DNA of 64,000 bases from Acidihalobacter aeolianus. Its GTDB lineage: Bacteria; Pseudomonadota; Gammaproteobacteria; DSM-5130; Acidihalobacteraceae. The translations under genes and the position numbers were made by a program. The stretch lies in NCBI RefSeq assembly GCF_001753165.1, contig NZ_CP017448.1, forward strand, positions 514,462-578,461, read 5' to 3'. This document shows, piece after piece, positions 34,746-43,105 of the stretch (positions within the stretch are counted from its first letter, which is position 1; each line of letters begins with the position of its first letter). Under the pieces are notes generated by a model, which saw nothing but the letters and a program-made list of their open reading frames with translations, searched no databases and was not told where the DNA came from.

Positions 34746-35738
34746 ATGTACAGCGACGAGGACATTGCGTCGGCGGTCAGGGCAGGCGTCCTGACCGAGC
34801 ATCAGGCCGAGGCGTTCAGGCAGCACGTGGCCGATCAGCGTCGGACGCCGGCCGTCGACGAGGAACGCTTCCGTCTGGTGACCGGCTTCAACGACATTTT
34901 CGTCGTGGTGGCCAGTCTCCTGCTGCTGGCCTCGGTGACCTGGATCGGCTATGCGCAGCATCACTGGCTCGCCGGGGTGCTGTTGGCGGCCGCGTCCTGG
35001 GGCCTGGCGGAGTTCTTCGTCCGTCGCCGGCGCATGGCGCTCCCGGCCATCGTCCTGCTGCTGGGTTTCGTGGGCGGGGTGGGATTTGCCGCCTATGCCT
35101 GGCTGGGCAGCACGCTGGCCGCCTTCGGCTACGCCAGCGCCATGGCGTGCGTGGCGGCCTGGCTGCATTGGCTGCGTTTCCACGTCCCGATCACGGTGGC
35201 CGCCGGTGCCGGTGCGCTGCTGGGCGTGGCCGGCGTGGTGCTGTTCAAGAGCGTGCCGTGGACGCATGAACATCCCGGCCTCGTCGAATTCTCGGCCGGT
35301 CTGATCGCCTTCGCGCTGGCCATGCTCTGGGACGCCAGCGATCCGGCCCGGGTCACGCGACGTGCCGACGTGGCCTTCTGGCTACATCTGCTGGCCGCGC
35401 CGCTGCTGGTGCGTCCCGTGTTCGCGGCCCTGGGCGAGTACGGCAGCCAGAGCTCTCCGATATTGGGGCTGGCGGCGATCGCCCTGTATGCGGCCATCGC
35501 CGCCGTATCGCTGGCCATCGACCGCCGCGCGTTGATGGCCTCGGCGCTGGTCTACGTGCTGATCAATTTCAGCGCCCTGCTGAAGATGTACGGGGTGGTC
35601 AGTCTGGGGTTCGCGATCACCTCGCTGGTGATCGGCTCGCTGCTGCTCCTGCTTTCGGCGTTCTGGCATCCCTGTCGCAGCTGGATGCTGAGTGTCTTCC
35701 CCGAAGCGGCCCTGCACCGCCTTCCTCCGTTGAGGTGA
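34746..35738 (+). CDS. Multi-pass membrane protein (DUF2157-like)
   Basis: A 330-residue inner-membrane protein with about nine to ten hydrophobic helices after a soluble N-terminus (1-45: MYSDEDIASAVRAGVLTEHQ and following). This layout resembles the DUF2157-type proteins, whose N-terminal soluble helices precede a long membrane block. The C-terminus is short and basic. No catalytic motif is visible. It is followed 4 bp later by the serine hydrolase gene, so the two are probably one transcript. Function is not known for this group. Confidence 0.75.
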   Translation: MYSDEDIASAVRAGVLTEHQAEAFRQHVADQRRTPAVDEERFRLVTGFNDIFVVVASLLLLASVTWIGYAQHHWLAGVLLAAASWGLAEFFVRRRRMALPAIVLLLGFVGGVGFAAYAWLGSTLAAFGYASAMACVAAWLHWLRFHVPITVAAGAGALLGVAGVVLFKSVPWTHEHPGLVEFSAGLIAFALAMLWDASDPARVTRRADVAFWLHLLAAPLLVRPVFAALGEYGSQSSPILGLAAIALYAAIAAVSLAIDRRALMASALVYVLINFSALLKMYGVVSLGFAITSLVIGSLLLLLSAFWHPCRSWMLSVFPEAALHRLPPLR

Positions 35739-35742
35739 ACGC

Positions 35743-36282
35743 GTGAGCGTCAACCACGCCAGCGTGCTCCTGCTGCCCGGCATCGGCGATTCCGGTCCGG
35801 GGCACTGGCACAGCCTGTGGGAGGCGGAGCAGCCCGGCTTCGTGCGCGTGCGCCAGGACGACTGGGAAGCGCCGCGCTGCGCGGACTGGTGCGCGACGCT
35901 CGAGGCGGCGGTCGCCGCGCACGGCGAGGATGTCGTGCTGGCGGCGCACAGCCTTGGCTGTCTGCTGGTGGCGCACTGGGCCGCGACCACCACGCGCCGG
36001 GTGAGGGGTGCGCTGATCGTCGCCCAGCCCGACCCTGGCGGACCGATTTTCCCAGCCGAGGCCACCGGATTCGCGCCGGTGCCGTTGCGGCCATTGCCGT
36101 TTCCGAGCATCGTCGTCGCGAGCACGAACGACCCCTACGCCGGTTTCGCCTTTGCCGAAGACTGTGCGCGTGCCTGGGGCAGCCGCCTGGTTTCGGCCGG
36201 CGACTGCGGGCACATCAACTACGCGAGCGGGCTCGGCGCATGGCCGCCAGGGCTCGCGTTGCTGCGCGAACTGCTCGGTTGA
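35743..36282 (+). CDS. RBBP9/YdeN-family alpha/beta hydrolase
   Basis: Small serine hydrolase of 179 residues. The family opening L-L-L-P-G-I-G-D-S-G-P-G-H-W is at about 9-22, the nucleophile elbow is A-H-S-L-G-C (Ser near residue 70), the acidic residue is in A-S-T-N-D-P-Y, and the catalytic His is in D-C-G-H-I-N near 157. All three triad residues are therefore visible. GTG at 35743 lies 4 bp after the membrane-protein stop, implying coupling. Substrate unknown; members cleave small esters. Cytosolic. Confidence 0.87.
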   Translation: MSVNHASVLLLPGIGDSGPGHWHSLWEAEQPGFVRVRQDDWEAPRCADWCATLEAAVAAHGEDVVLAAHSLGCLLVAHWAATTTRRVRGALIVAQPDPGGPIFPAEATGFAPVPLRPLPFPSIVVASTNDPYAGFAFAEDCARAWGSRLVSAGDCGHINYASGLGAWPPGLALLRELLG

Positions 36283-36335
36283 GCGTGGGCGATCTCGGAA
36301 TGGCATAATCCCCCTCCTGATCGGGGGGTAGAACG

Positions 36336-36467
36336 ATGCAGGAAGAGACGCGTGCGAAATTCAAGCAGTGGGGCAAGCGCTTCGGCTGGGCGGCGCTGGG
36401 CTTCTATGTGGTGAAAGGGCTGTTCTGGCTGGCGGTCGGGCTCGGCGCCTGGTCGCTGGTCAAGTAG
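36336..36467 (+). CDS. Very small single-helix membrane protein
   Basis: A 43-residue frame from ATG 36336: a basic amphipathic start (QEETRAKFKQWGKRFG) followed by one hydrophobic helix (LGFYVVKGLFWLAVGLGAWSLV). GGGGGG occurs about 8 nt before the ATG. The positive-inside layout, helix length and clean stop suggest a real small inner-membrane protein; the last 8 bp overlap the end of the convergent cupin gene. A C5/G6 hairpin lies just upstream. No family is recognised. Confidence 0.55.
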   Translation: MQEETRAKFKQWGKRFGWAALGFYVVKGLFWLAVGLGAWSLVK

Positions 36468-36855
36468 CGTCCGGCGGCCAGGGCCCTGCGACCGGCAAGG
36501 CCTCTCCGTCCCCCGGCCAGGGCGGCAGCGTGACCGCCAGCACCGCAAGCGGAGCGTCCGGCGCGGCGCGAAACTGGAACCGGGTGCCCAGCGGCAGGCT
36601 GACGCACAGCCCCGGGCGCAGCGCCACGATCTCCTCGCGATCCTCCTGCCGGCGCCACAGTTCGCCGCGGCCTTCGAGCACGTACCAGATTTCTTCCGCG
36701 CTGCGGTGGAAAACCGCCGAGCTCGTGCCTCCGGCCGGCAGTTCGAAGCGCGCCATGCTGCCGCCGTCGAGGCCCAGCAGTACGCGTACCCGCGAGCCGT
36801 CCGGCGCCGTTTCCGTGCGTCCGCGCTCCGCGTGCAGGGTCTCGAAGGCGCGCAC
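36460..36855 (-). CDS. Cupin-domain protein
   Basis: A 131-residue beta-barrel cupin. Cupin motif 1 appears as A-V-F-H-R-S-A-E-E-I-W-Y-V-L-E-G-R-G-E (about 48-66), retaining one His and the Glu pair. Motif 2 is P-G-L-C-V-S-L-P-L-G-T-R-F-Q-F, where the usual His is replaced by Gln. Metal binding may be altered, and it could be a sensor or isomerase-like protein. GTG 36855 lies 9 bp after the stop of upp on the same strand, so it is probably co-transcribed with upp. Confidence 0.8.
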   Translation of the reverse strand: MRAFETLHAERGRTETAPDGSRVRVLLGLDGGSMARFELPAGGTSSAVFHRSAEEIWYVLEGRGELWRRQEDREEIVALRPGLCVSLPLGTRFQFRAAPDAPLAVLAVTLPPWPGDGEALPVAGPWPPDAT

Positions 36856-36864
36856 CGGGCGGCC

Positions 36865-37512
36865 CTACTTGGTGCCGAACAGCCGGTCGCCGGCGTCGCC
36901 CAGGCCGGGGCGGATGTAGGCGTGGTCGTCGAGCTGACGGTCCAATGCGGCGGCATAGACGGGCACGTCGGGGTGCGTCTCGCGCAGCACGGCCACGCCT
37001 TCGGGCGAGGTCACCAGCGCCATGAAGCGGATGTGGCTGTCGGGCACGCCGTGGCGGTTGAGCACGTCGATGGCGTGGGCCGCCGAATGGCCGGTCGCCA
37101 GCATCGGGTCGACCAGGATGAACAGCCGGCCTTCGGGTTCGGGCAGCTTGACCAGATACTCCACCGGGCGCTTGGTTTCGGGGTCTCGGTAAAGACCAAT
37201 GTGACCCTCGCGGGCCGAGGGCATCAGCTCGTGCAGGCCGCTGGTCATGCCCAGCCCCGCGCGCAGGATAGCAACGATAGCCACTTTCTTCCCCTGGATC
37301 ACGGGTGCAGACATGGTCTCAAGAGGTGTCTCGATGGCTTGATATTCCAATGGCAGCGTGCGGGTGATTTCGTAGCCCATCAGCAGTGAAATCTCCTTGA
37401 GCAACTGGCGGAACTGGATGGTCGGCGTGTCCGCCCGTCGGGCGATCGTCAGCTTGTGCTGGATCAGGGGGTGATCGAGCAGGTGCAGATTGGGGAATTC
37501 GTGGGCGCTCAC
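36865..37512 (-). CDS. upp: Uracil phosphoribosyltransferase
   Basis: Pyrimidine salvage enzyme: uracil + PRPP to UMP + PPi. The 215 residues fit UPRT. The N-terminal [21 protein letters not shown] is typical, G-L-G-M follows in the A-I-L-R-A-G-L-G-M loop, and the PRPP motif is [14 protein letters not shown] near residue 130. The C-terminal [11 protein letters not shown] is the family uracil-binding end. GTG 37512 with GAGGAAA upstream marks the start; the in-frame extension to 37671 is not UPRT-like. It is cytosolic. Confidence 0.95.
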   Translation of the reverse strand: MSAHEFPNLHLLDHPLIQHKLTIARRADTPTIQFRQLLKEISLLMGYEITRTLPLEYQAIETPLETMSAPVIQGKKVAIVAILRAGLGMTSGLHELMPSAREGHIGLYRDPETKRPVEYLVKLPEPEGRLFILVDPMLATGHSAAHAIDVLNRHGVPDSHIRFMALVTSPEGVAVLRETHPDVPVYAAALDRQLDDHAYIRPGLGDAGDRLFGTK

Positions 37513-37703
37513 GGCGTCTTTCCTCGGTCGGCGCGGGCGCCCCGTACGGGCACCCTCTCGATCCCGCATGGTAATCGCTGCCGCCGTGAGAGGGGAATGA
37601 CGCACCGCGGAAATCATAATTATTCGTTCTTGCCGGGCGCGATAGGGTGGGCTATAAGGCGATTCCTTCATGGCTCCGCTTCACGAACTCCGGAGTTTCG
37701 CCC

Positions 37704-38117
37704 ATGCACGATACGGTCATCTCGATCATCCACCGCTACTACCAGGCCTTCAACGCGGGCGACCGCGAGGTCTTTCTCGGCCTGCTGGCCGAGGACGTGG
37801 TGCACGACATCAATCAGGGCGCGCGCGAGGTCGGCCGCGAAGCCTTCACCCGCTTCATGGCGCACATGGACCGCTGCTACCGCGAGGAGATCGCGGATCT
37901 CGAGGTGATGGTCAACGAGCGCGGCACGCGGGCGGCGGCCGAATTCACCGTGATCGGTACCTACATCGCCACCGACGAGGGCCTGCCCGAGGCCAGCGGC
38001 CAGACCTACCGCCTGCCGGCCGGCGCCTTCTTCGAGATCGCCGACGCCCGCATCACGCGGGTGAGCAACTACTACAACCTGAACGACTGGCTGGCCCAGG
38101 TCGGCGCGCGCGGATGA
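37704..38117 (+). CDS. Ketosteroid-isomerase-related protein (NTF2-like fold)
   Basis: A 137-residue NTF2/SnoaL-like cone protein: I-I-H-R-Y-Y-Q-A-F-N-A-G-D at the N-terminus, D-V-V-H-D-I-N-Q-G central, and the ligand-pocket F-F-E-I-A-D-A-R-I-T-R-V-S-N-Y-Y-N at the C-terminus. The substrate is not known. ATG 37704 has CGGAG 9 nt upstream. Its TGA overlaps the ATG of the next gene (ATGA), so they are translationally coupled. In related genomes this kind of protein is found beside an acetyltransferase and a nitrilase-type hydrolase, which bears on the chimeric neighbour. Confidence 0.83.
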   Translation: MHDTVISIIHRYYQAFNAGDREVFLGLLAEDVVHDINQGAREVGREAFTRFMAHMDRCYREEIADLEVMVNERGTRAAAEFTVIGTYIATDEGLPEASGQTYRLPAGAFFEIADARITRVSNYYNLNDWLAQVGARG

Positions 38118-38851
38118 ACGGCGGGTTGCGGGTGGAGGTCTGTACCGGCGACGCGCTGGCCGCGCGGGTGCCCGAACTCGCCCGCCTGCGCATCGAGGTG
38201 TTCCGCGACTTCCCCTATCTCTACGAGGGCGACCTCGACTACGAGGCGCGCTACCTCGAAACCTATATCCGCGCGCCCGGCAGCGTCGTCGTGCTCGCGC
38301 TCGACGGTGACCGCGCGGTGGGCGCTTCCACCGCGGTGCCGCTGGTGCACGAGACCGAGGAGGTGCGCCGGCCCTTCGCGGATGCGGGATTCGATGTCGA
38401 ACTGGGCTGCATCGGCGTGAACGTGTGCTACGACGTCGAGTTCCCGCTGCTCTCGCGCCGGCATGTCGAGGCTGGCGCCGAACTGCTGCTCGCGCCGAGT
38501 TGTACCGACACCCTGGCCGGCTACCATCGCGTGCGCATCGGCTGCCAGGCGCGCGCGATGGAGAACCAGTGCTACGTGGTGCAGGCGCCGACGGTGGGCG
38601 AGGCGCCGTGGTCGGAGGCGGTGGACGTGAACGTCGGCGCGGCCGGCGTGTACGCGCCACCGGACCGCGGCCTGCCCGACGACGGCGTGGTGGCCGTGGG
38701 GCGCCTGAATGCGCCCGGCTGGATGTTCGCCGAGGTCGACCCGGCGCGCATCGCGGACGTGCGCCGCGAGGGGCAGGTGTTCAACCACCGCGACTGGGAC
38801 GGGCAGGTCCGCCCGGAGATCGGCGCGGCCGAGCGCGTGACGCTGCGCTGA
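38114..38851 (+). pseudogene. Chimeric ORF: N-terminal GNAT acetyltransferase fused to C-terminal nitrilase half
   Basis: One open frame of 245 residues. Residues 1 to about 94 (RVPELARLRIEVFRDFPYLY, then VVVLALDGDRAVGASTAVPL) are the first half of a GNAT protein and stop before its acetyl-CoA motif. From about 97 it is the second half of a carbon-nitrogen hydrolase: G-V-N-V-C-Y-D-V-E-F-P-L-L with nucleophile Cys105, then A-P-S-C-T-D-T-L-A-G-Y-H-R. The catalytic Glu and Lys of the nitrilase lie upstream in intact proteins and are missing here. The simplest reading is an in-frame deletion fusing two adjacent genes and inactivating both, though the frame is intact. Confidence 0.75.
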
Positions 38852-38858
38852 GCCGGGG

Positions 38859-39626
38859 TCAGGCCTGCCAGCGTTCGGCGGGCACCTCGGGCAGCGCGCC
38901 GAGCGCCGGGCGCGCGAAGTAGTAGCCCTGGAACAGCCGGATGCCGGCGTCGCGCAGCCAGGCGAATTCCTCCGCCGTTTCCACGCCCTCCGCGAGGATG
39001 CCGATGCCGAGATCGCGGCACACCTGCACGATGCCGCGGGTGATCGCCTGCTTGGCCGGGCGCGCGTCGATGCCGGCGATGAGCTGGCGGTCGAGCTTGA
39101 TGTAGTCCGGCTGGTATTCGGCGAGCAGGTTGAGCCCCGCGTAGCCCGCGCCGAAGTCGTCGATGGCGGTGCGAAAGCCCAGCTTGCGGTAGCACTGGAC
39201 GATGTCGACCAGATGCTGCGTGTCCTCGATCCGCTCGGCCTCGGTCACCTCGAACACGATGCGCTCGGCCGGGAAGCCGTAGGTCTCCGCCGCCTGCAGG
39301 GTGGTGCGGATGCACAGTTCCGGGCGGTAGACCGCGTTGGGGTAGAAGTTGATGTTGAGATCGCAGTCCAGCCCGAGCGCTACCGCCGTCTGCACCGCCT
39401 TGACCCGGCAGGCTTGGTCGAAGCGGTAGCGGTTGGCGTCGGTGACGCGCCCGAGTATCTCGCCGGCGGACTCGCCGGCGAGGCCCCGCACCAAGGCCTC
39501 GTGGGCGACGATCCGGCCGGCGTCGAGATCGAGGATCGGCTGGAAGGCGAAGGTGAAGTCGAAGTCCAGGCCCTCGGCCTCGGCGCACTGGGCGCAGGTC
39601 AGGGGGATGTAGTGCCGTTCGTCCAT
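38859..39626 (-). CDS. Stand-alone EAL-domain cyclic-di-GMP phosphodiesterase
   Basis: A 255-residue EAL protein with a short Cys-containing N-terminus (CAQCAEAEG). Catalytic marks are complete: E-A-L-V-R-G (about 43), N-I-N-F-Y-P-N, F-E-V-T-E-A-E, I-D-D-F-G-A-G-Y, K-L-D-R, L-A-E-G-V-E and Q-G-Y-Y-F-A-R-P. It should hydrolyse c-di-GMP to pGpG in the cytosol, lowering the signal. No sensor or GGDEF domain is attached, so control may come through partners. It is convergent with the chimeric gene. Confidence 0.9.
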   Translation of the reverse strand: MDERHYIPLTCAQCAEAEGLDFDFTFAFQPILDLDAGRIVAHEALVRGLAGESAGEILGRVTDANRYRFDQACRVKAVQTAVALGLDCDLNINFYPNAVYRPELCIRTTLQAAETYGFPAERIVFEVTEAERIEDTQHLVDIVQCYRKLGFRTAIDDFGAGYAGLNLLAEYQPDYIKLDRQLIAGIDARPAKQAITRGIVQVCRDLGIGILAEGVETAEEFAWLRDAGIRLFQGYYFARPALGALPEVPAERWQA

Positions 39627-39696
39627 GCCGCAGGCTCCGCGTGTGATGGTGTCAGTCTAGCGGACCGTCGCGGCCGCGCACACCCGTGCGGCCGGT

Positions 39697-40449
39697 TCAG
39701 GTGAGGTTGAGTCCGCCGTCGGCGAGCAGGATCTCGCCGGTCAGATAGTGCGATGCGACCAGCAGGGCCACGGCGTCGGCCACGTCTTCCGGCGTCGCGG
39801 CGCGCCGCATGGGCGCCTGTTCGCGCCAGAGGCGCTGCGCATCCGCCCAGTCCGCGGTCACCGGGGTGTCCACCAGCCCCGGGGCGACGGCATTGACCCG
39901 GATGTCGGGCGCCAGTGCGCATGCCAGCAGCCGGGTGGTGTGGTTCAGCGCCGCCTTGGCGGCCGCGTAGGGAATCGAGGCGCCCTTGGGGCGCACGCCG
40001 GCATGCGAGCTGATGTTGACGACGCAGGCCGGGCGTCCGGGGAGGGCGGCCGCGCGCAGCGCCGTCTCGGCGGCCGCCACCGGACGGAAGGGCGCGACCA
40101 CGTTGATGTCGTGCAGCCTTTGCCAGTCGCCCGGCGTGGCGGCCAGGAGGTCGTCGTGCGGGATGACCTGACTGAGGCCGGCATTGTTGACGAGCACGTC
40201 GAGGCGGCCCCAGCGGCCGACCGCCTCGTGCACGAGCCGGAAGCGTTCGTCGTCCTCGGCGAGGTCCGCCTGGACGTAGGCGGCCAGACCGAGTTCGTCC
40301 GCGAGTGCCCGACCCGCCTCGACGGACGTGCGCGAGTGCAGCACGACGGCATAACCGTCCGCCGACAGGCGCCGGGCGATGGCGCGGCCAATGCCCGAGG
40401 TGGAGCCGGTCACCAGGGCGACGGGCGGCTGAGGGTCGTGGGCGGGCAT
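39697..40449 (-). CDS. Short-chain dehydrogenase/reductase (pteridine-reductase-like)
   Basis: Classical SDR oxidoreductase of 250 residues. The cofactor motif is T-G-S-T-S-G-I-G (14-21), with R40-type basic residues suggesting NADPH. N-N-A-G is near 88, catalytic Ser in N-I-S-S-H-A-G and Y-A-A-A-K near 163-167, with P-G-L-V-D-T after. The C-terminal D-V-A-D-A-V-A-L-L-V-A-S-H-Y-L-T-G-E-I-L-L-A-D-G-G is standard. The substrate is unknown; the sequence around the active site resembles bacterial pteridine reductases. It lies upstream of the EAL gene on the same strand. Confidence 0.87.
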   Translation of the reverse strand: MPAHDPQPPVALVTGSTSGIGRAIARRLSADGYAVVLHSRTSVEAGRALADELGLAAYVQADLAEDDERFRLVHEAVGRWGRLDVLVNNAGLSQVIPHDDLLAATPGDWQRLHDINVVAPFRPVAAAETALRAAALPGRPACVVNISSHAGVRPKGASIPYAAAKAALNHTTRLLACALAPDIRVNAVAPGLVDTPVTADWADAQRLWREQAPMRRAATPEDVADAVALLVASHYLTGEILLADGGLNLT

Positions 40450-40495
40450 GTCGGGGCCTGTTTGCCGGGGCGGATTCGTACGTGTGCCGTTGCGT

Positions 40496-41287
40496 TCAGA
40501 CGGCGGCGGCCGGGGTCGGAGACAGCGTGTCGCCCACCGCGATCTCCCCGCCGGCGAGGACCTCGGCGTAGATGCCCAGGTAGTTGTGCTCGAAGTGGCG
40601 CATCAGTTCGCGCGGCACGTCGACGTCGCGCTGTGCGGTGGCCGGGTTGACCGCCGTGGCAGCGCAGCGGGTGATGGGCGAGACCACGTGCAGCTGCGTG
40701 TCGCCGAGGCGGAGATGGCCCTCGATCCAGTCGAGTTCCTCCCAGGCCGGCAGACCGGAGAAGTAGACGTTGGCGCGAAAGCGCAGCGGGTCGAGCGTGC
40801 TGCCGACGCGCTCGGACAGGGCGTCGATGCTGGCTAGATTGATCAGCGAGACGTATTGCCCGGTCTGCGCGTTGGGCCGGCGACGGGCGTCGCCGAAGGC
40901 GTGGCCGGGGGCTTCGACCAGCCGCGGGGGCAGGCCGGGCGCACCGTCGAGAAAGCCGGCGAAGAAGTCTTCGACCGCGGCCCGCCCAGCGGCCGTCTCG
41001 AAATCGGCGCTGAGCAGCGGTTCACCGCGCCGCGTTATCTCGAAGCGTCCGCTGGCGGCGTCGAAGCGGGTGTCCAGCTCGGCCAGCCGTTCGTCGCGCA
41101 TCAGCATGAAGAAGTTCGTCTTGGACAGGTGCACGGGCTGTGCCGGGTCGAAGAGTGCGTCGCTGCGCGCGAGGGCGAAGCGGCGGTCCTGCGGCAGACA
41201 GCGCCCGGTCTCGAGGGCGACGGCGTCGAGCGGTTCCGGGCTCAGGCCCTTGATCGGGTAGCGGTACAGGCGTTCGACGCGCGGCAT
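40496..41287 (-). CDS. MOSC-domain protein with MOSC N-terminal beta barrel
   Basis: A 263-residue molybdenum-cofactor sulfurase C-terminal (MOSC) protein. The N-terminal barrel (about 1-110: RVERLYRYPIKGLSPEPLDA) precedes the MOSC domain with S-P-I-T-R-C-A-A-T-A-V-N-P, where Cys is the presumed sulfur/Moco-handling residue. This group includes YcbX and mARC-like proteins that reduce N-hydroxylated compounds with Moco. Its ATG overlaps the stop of the upstream asparaginase gene (ATGA). A molybdoenzyme operon lies 11 kb away, but no direct link is shown. Confidence 0.87.
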   Translation of the reverse strand: MPRVERLYRYPIKGLSPEPLDAVALETGRCLPQDRRFALARSDALFDPAQPVHLSKTNFFMLMRDERLAELDTRFDAASGRFEITRRGEPLLSADFETAAGRAAVEDFFAGFLDGAPGLPPRLVEAPGHAFGDARRRPNAQTGQYVSLINLASIDALSERVGSTLDPLRFRANVYFSGLPAWEELDWIEGHLRLGDTQLHVVSPITRCAATAVNPATAQRDVDVPRELMRHFEHNYLGIYAEVLAGGEIAVGDTLSPTPAAAV

Positions 41288-41799
41288 CAGGCGTTTTCCT
41301 GCTCGGCGCTTTCGCCGCCGGTCGCTTCGAAACGGCCCTCCGCGCGGTTCTTGCGCACCCGTCCGGCCGCGAACACGCGCCCGCTCATGGCGATGTAGAC
41401 GCCGGGTTCCAGGCACTGCACGGCGGCGACCGCGAGGCCGAGGTTGAAGGCGGCGTCGCTGTCGCGAAAGCGCGCCGGCTGCATCGCTCCGGTGAAGACG
41501 ATGGTCTTGCCGGGGATGTCGCGCAGCACCTCGGCGGTGAGCGTCATGGTGTCGGTGCCGTGGGTGATAAGGATGTGGCGGTGCGGGCTCGCCTCGACGC
41601 GGGCGCGGATCAGCGCGCGGTCCTCGTCGGTCAGTTCCAGGCTGTCCTTGCGCACCAGACTCTCGACGGCGTAGGCGAAGTCCACGCGTCCCTCTTCGAG
41701 GATGTCGGGCGCCGCGGGATCGCCGATGCGGTAGTCCGAGAGGGCATCGTAATAGACCTTGTCCACGGTGCCGCCGGTGGTGAATATCTGCAGATGCAT
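41287..41799 (-). CDS. Short asparaginase-domain protein
   Basis: A 170-residue protein holding only the N-terminal asparaginase domain: T-T-G-G-T-V-D-K (first catalytic Thr loop) near residues 7-14 and T-H-G-T-D-T-M (second Thr-Asp motif) near 80-86. Full asparaginases exceed 300 residues, but a conserved family of such short proteins exists in proteobacteria. The reaction may be asparagine or another amide hydrolysis. ATG 41799 has GGAAA about 9 nt upstream; a further ATG at 41835 is possible. It is translationally coupled to the MOSC gene. Confidence 0.85.
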   Translation of the reverse strand: MHLQIFTTGGTVDKVYYDALSDYRIGDPAAPDILEEGRVDFAYAVESLVRKDSLELTDEDRALIRARVEASPHRHILITHGTDTMTLTAEVLRDIPGKTIVFTGAMQPARFRDSDAAFNLGLAVAAVQCLEPGVYIAMSGRVFAAGRVRKNRAEGRFEATGGESAEQENA

Positions 41800-42060
41800 G
41801 CGCTGGGTTTCCGTTCGCGAGCCGACATCCGACATTACCGAATGCTCATCCGCTTGGGAACGTGCGCGGTCACATTTCCCAACAAAAATGCCGCCCGGGG
41901 CTATTCCACGAGGGCTGCCGCAAGGGTACTCTTAGCGTCCCGCTTCCCCGGCCGGGCCGAACTTTGCGTGCGGAGGCGGGCTTATCCCACAATAGTCCCC
42001 ACGAAGGCCGGCGCATCGCGCACGCGGCCTTCGCCCACATGACGAATCGGGTGTTCTTCC

Positions 42061-42714
42061 ATGCAAGACCTCTATGCTTCCTGGCACACGCTGCAGTTCG
42101 GCGGGCCGCTGATCTATCCCTTGTTGGTGCTGGCCGTGCTGATGGTGGCCATCCTGCTGGACAAGACCTACGTGTACTGGCGTTTCACGCGGCCCTCGTC
42201 CGCGCTGATGCGGCTGATCGACAACCTCGGCGAAAGCTGGACCGACCTCGAACGCCAGGTGTCGGTGAGCAATCCGCATCATCACTTCGTGCGCTTCGTG
42301 CGCGTGATCCTGCAGAACCGCGAACGTCCGGCATGGTGGGCGGAGTCGCGCGCCAGCGACGAGGTACAGTCGATCGAACAGTCCCTGTCGCGCGGGTTGT
42401 GGGTACTGGAGACCATCGTCACCGCGGCACCGCTGCTGGGTCTGCTGGGCACGATTTACGGCATGATCCACGCCTTCAACCTGTTCGGCGCGCACGGTCT
42501 GGTCGACCCCAAGGGCGTGACTTCGGGCGTCGCCGAGGCGCTGATCGCCACCGCCGTCGGCCTGGTGATCGCCGTGGTCGCGCTGTTCGGCTACAACTAC
42601 TTCTCGCGCCTGCAGTCGCGCACGCTGGACGAGATGGAGCGCATCGGCACGCGCCTGCTGGATCGTGCCCGCCTCGACGCCGAAACCCGCGGAGCCGCCA
42701 ATGAAGTTGCGTAG
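42061..42714 (+). CDS. exbB: ExbB/TolQ-family proton-channel protein
   Basis: Inner-membrane stator subunit of 217 residues that, with ExbD, converts proton flow into TonB motion. The three membrane helices are near residues 13-33, 118-142 and 160-186. The family block A-A-P-L-L-G-L-L-G-T-I-Y-G-M-I lies in helix 2 and T-A-V-G-L-V-I-A in helix 3. It is the first gene of exbB-exbD-tonB: exbD begins 14 bp before its end. The 225-bp upstream region should hold the promoter; no Fur box was recognised by eye. Confidence 0.93.
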   Translation: MQDLYASWHTLQFGGPLIYPLLVLAVLMVAILLDKTYVYWRFTRPSSALMRLIDNLGESWTDLERQVSVSNPHHHFVRFVRVILQNRERPAWWAESRASDEVQSIEQSLSRGLWVLETIVTAAPLLGLLGTIYGMIHAFNLFGAHGLVDPKGVTSGVAEALIATAVGLVIAVVALFGYNYFSRLQSRTLDEMERIGTRLLDRARLDAETRGAANEVA

Positions 42715-43105
42715 ATCGCGCGCCGCCCGGCGGGGGCGCATCGAGATCATCCCGATGATCGACGTGATGTTCTTCCTGCTGGCGACCTTCATGCTCGCCT
42801 CGCTGTCGATGCAGAACCTGCACTCGCTGCCGGTCAACCTGCCCAAGGGCACGGCGCAGAAAACCGCGCCGGTGGCGCCGATCACGCTCACGGTGACCCA
42901 TGACGACAAGATCTACCTCGATCAGACGGAGGTCGCCCTGGATAACCTGACGGCCAAGCTACGTGCGATGCTGCAGCAGCACCACGCCACCTCGGTGATC
43001 GTGGCCGCGGACGAGAACGCGCGCGAGGGCGTGGTCGTGCGCGCCATGCTGGAAGCGCGTCACGCCGGGGTCGAGCACTTCCTCATCGCGGTCCAGAAAA
43101 AATGA
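42701..43105 (+). CDS. exbD: ExbD/TolR-family biopolymer transport protein
   Basis: Partner of ExbB, 134 residues. A short basic cytoplasmic start leads to a single membrane helix with the essential Asp in P-M-I-D-V-M-F-F-L-L (Asp near residue 21), followed by a periplasmic domain. ATG 42701 is set by CGGAG about 7 nt upstream and the ExbD-type M-K-L-R-R start; it overlaps exbB by 14 bp. Its stop overlaps the tonB start (ATGA), so the three proteins are made together. Confidence 0.93.
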   Translation: MKLRRSRAARRGRIEIIPMIDVMFFLLATFMLASLSMQNLHSLPVNLPKGTAQKTAPVAPITLTVTHDDKIYLDQTEVALDNLTAKLRAMLQQHHATSVIVAADENAREGVVVRAMLEARHAGVEHFLIAVQKK

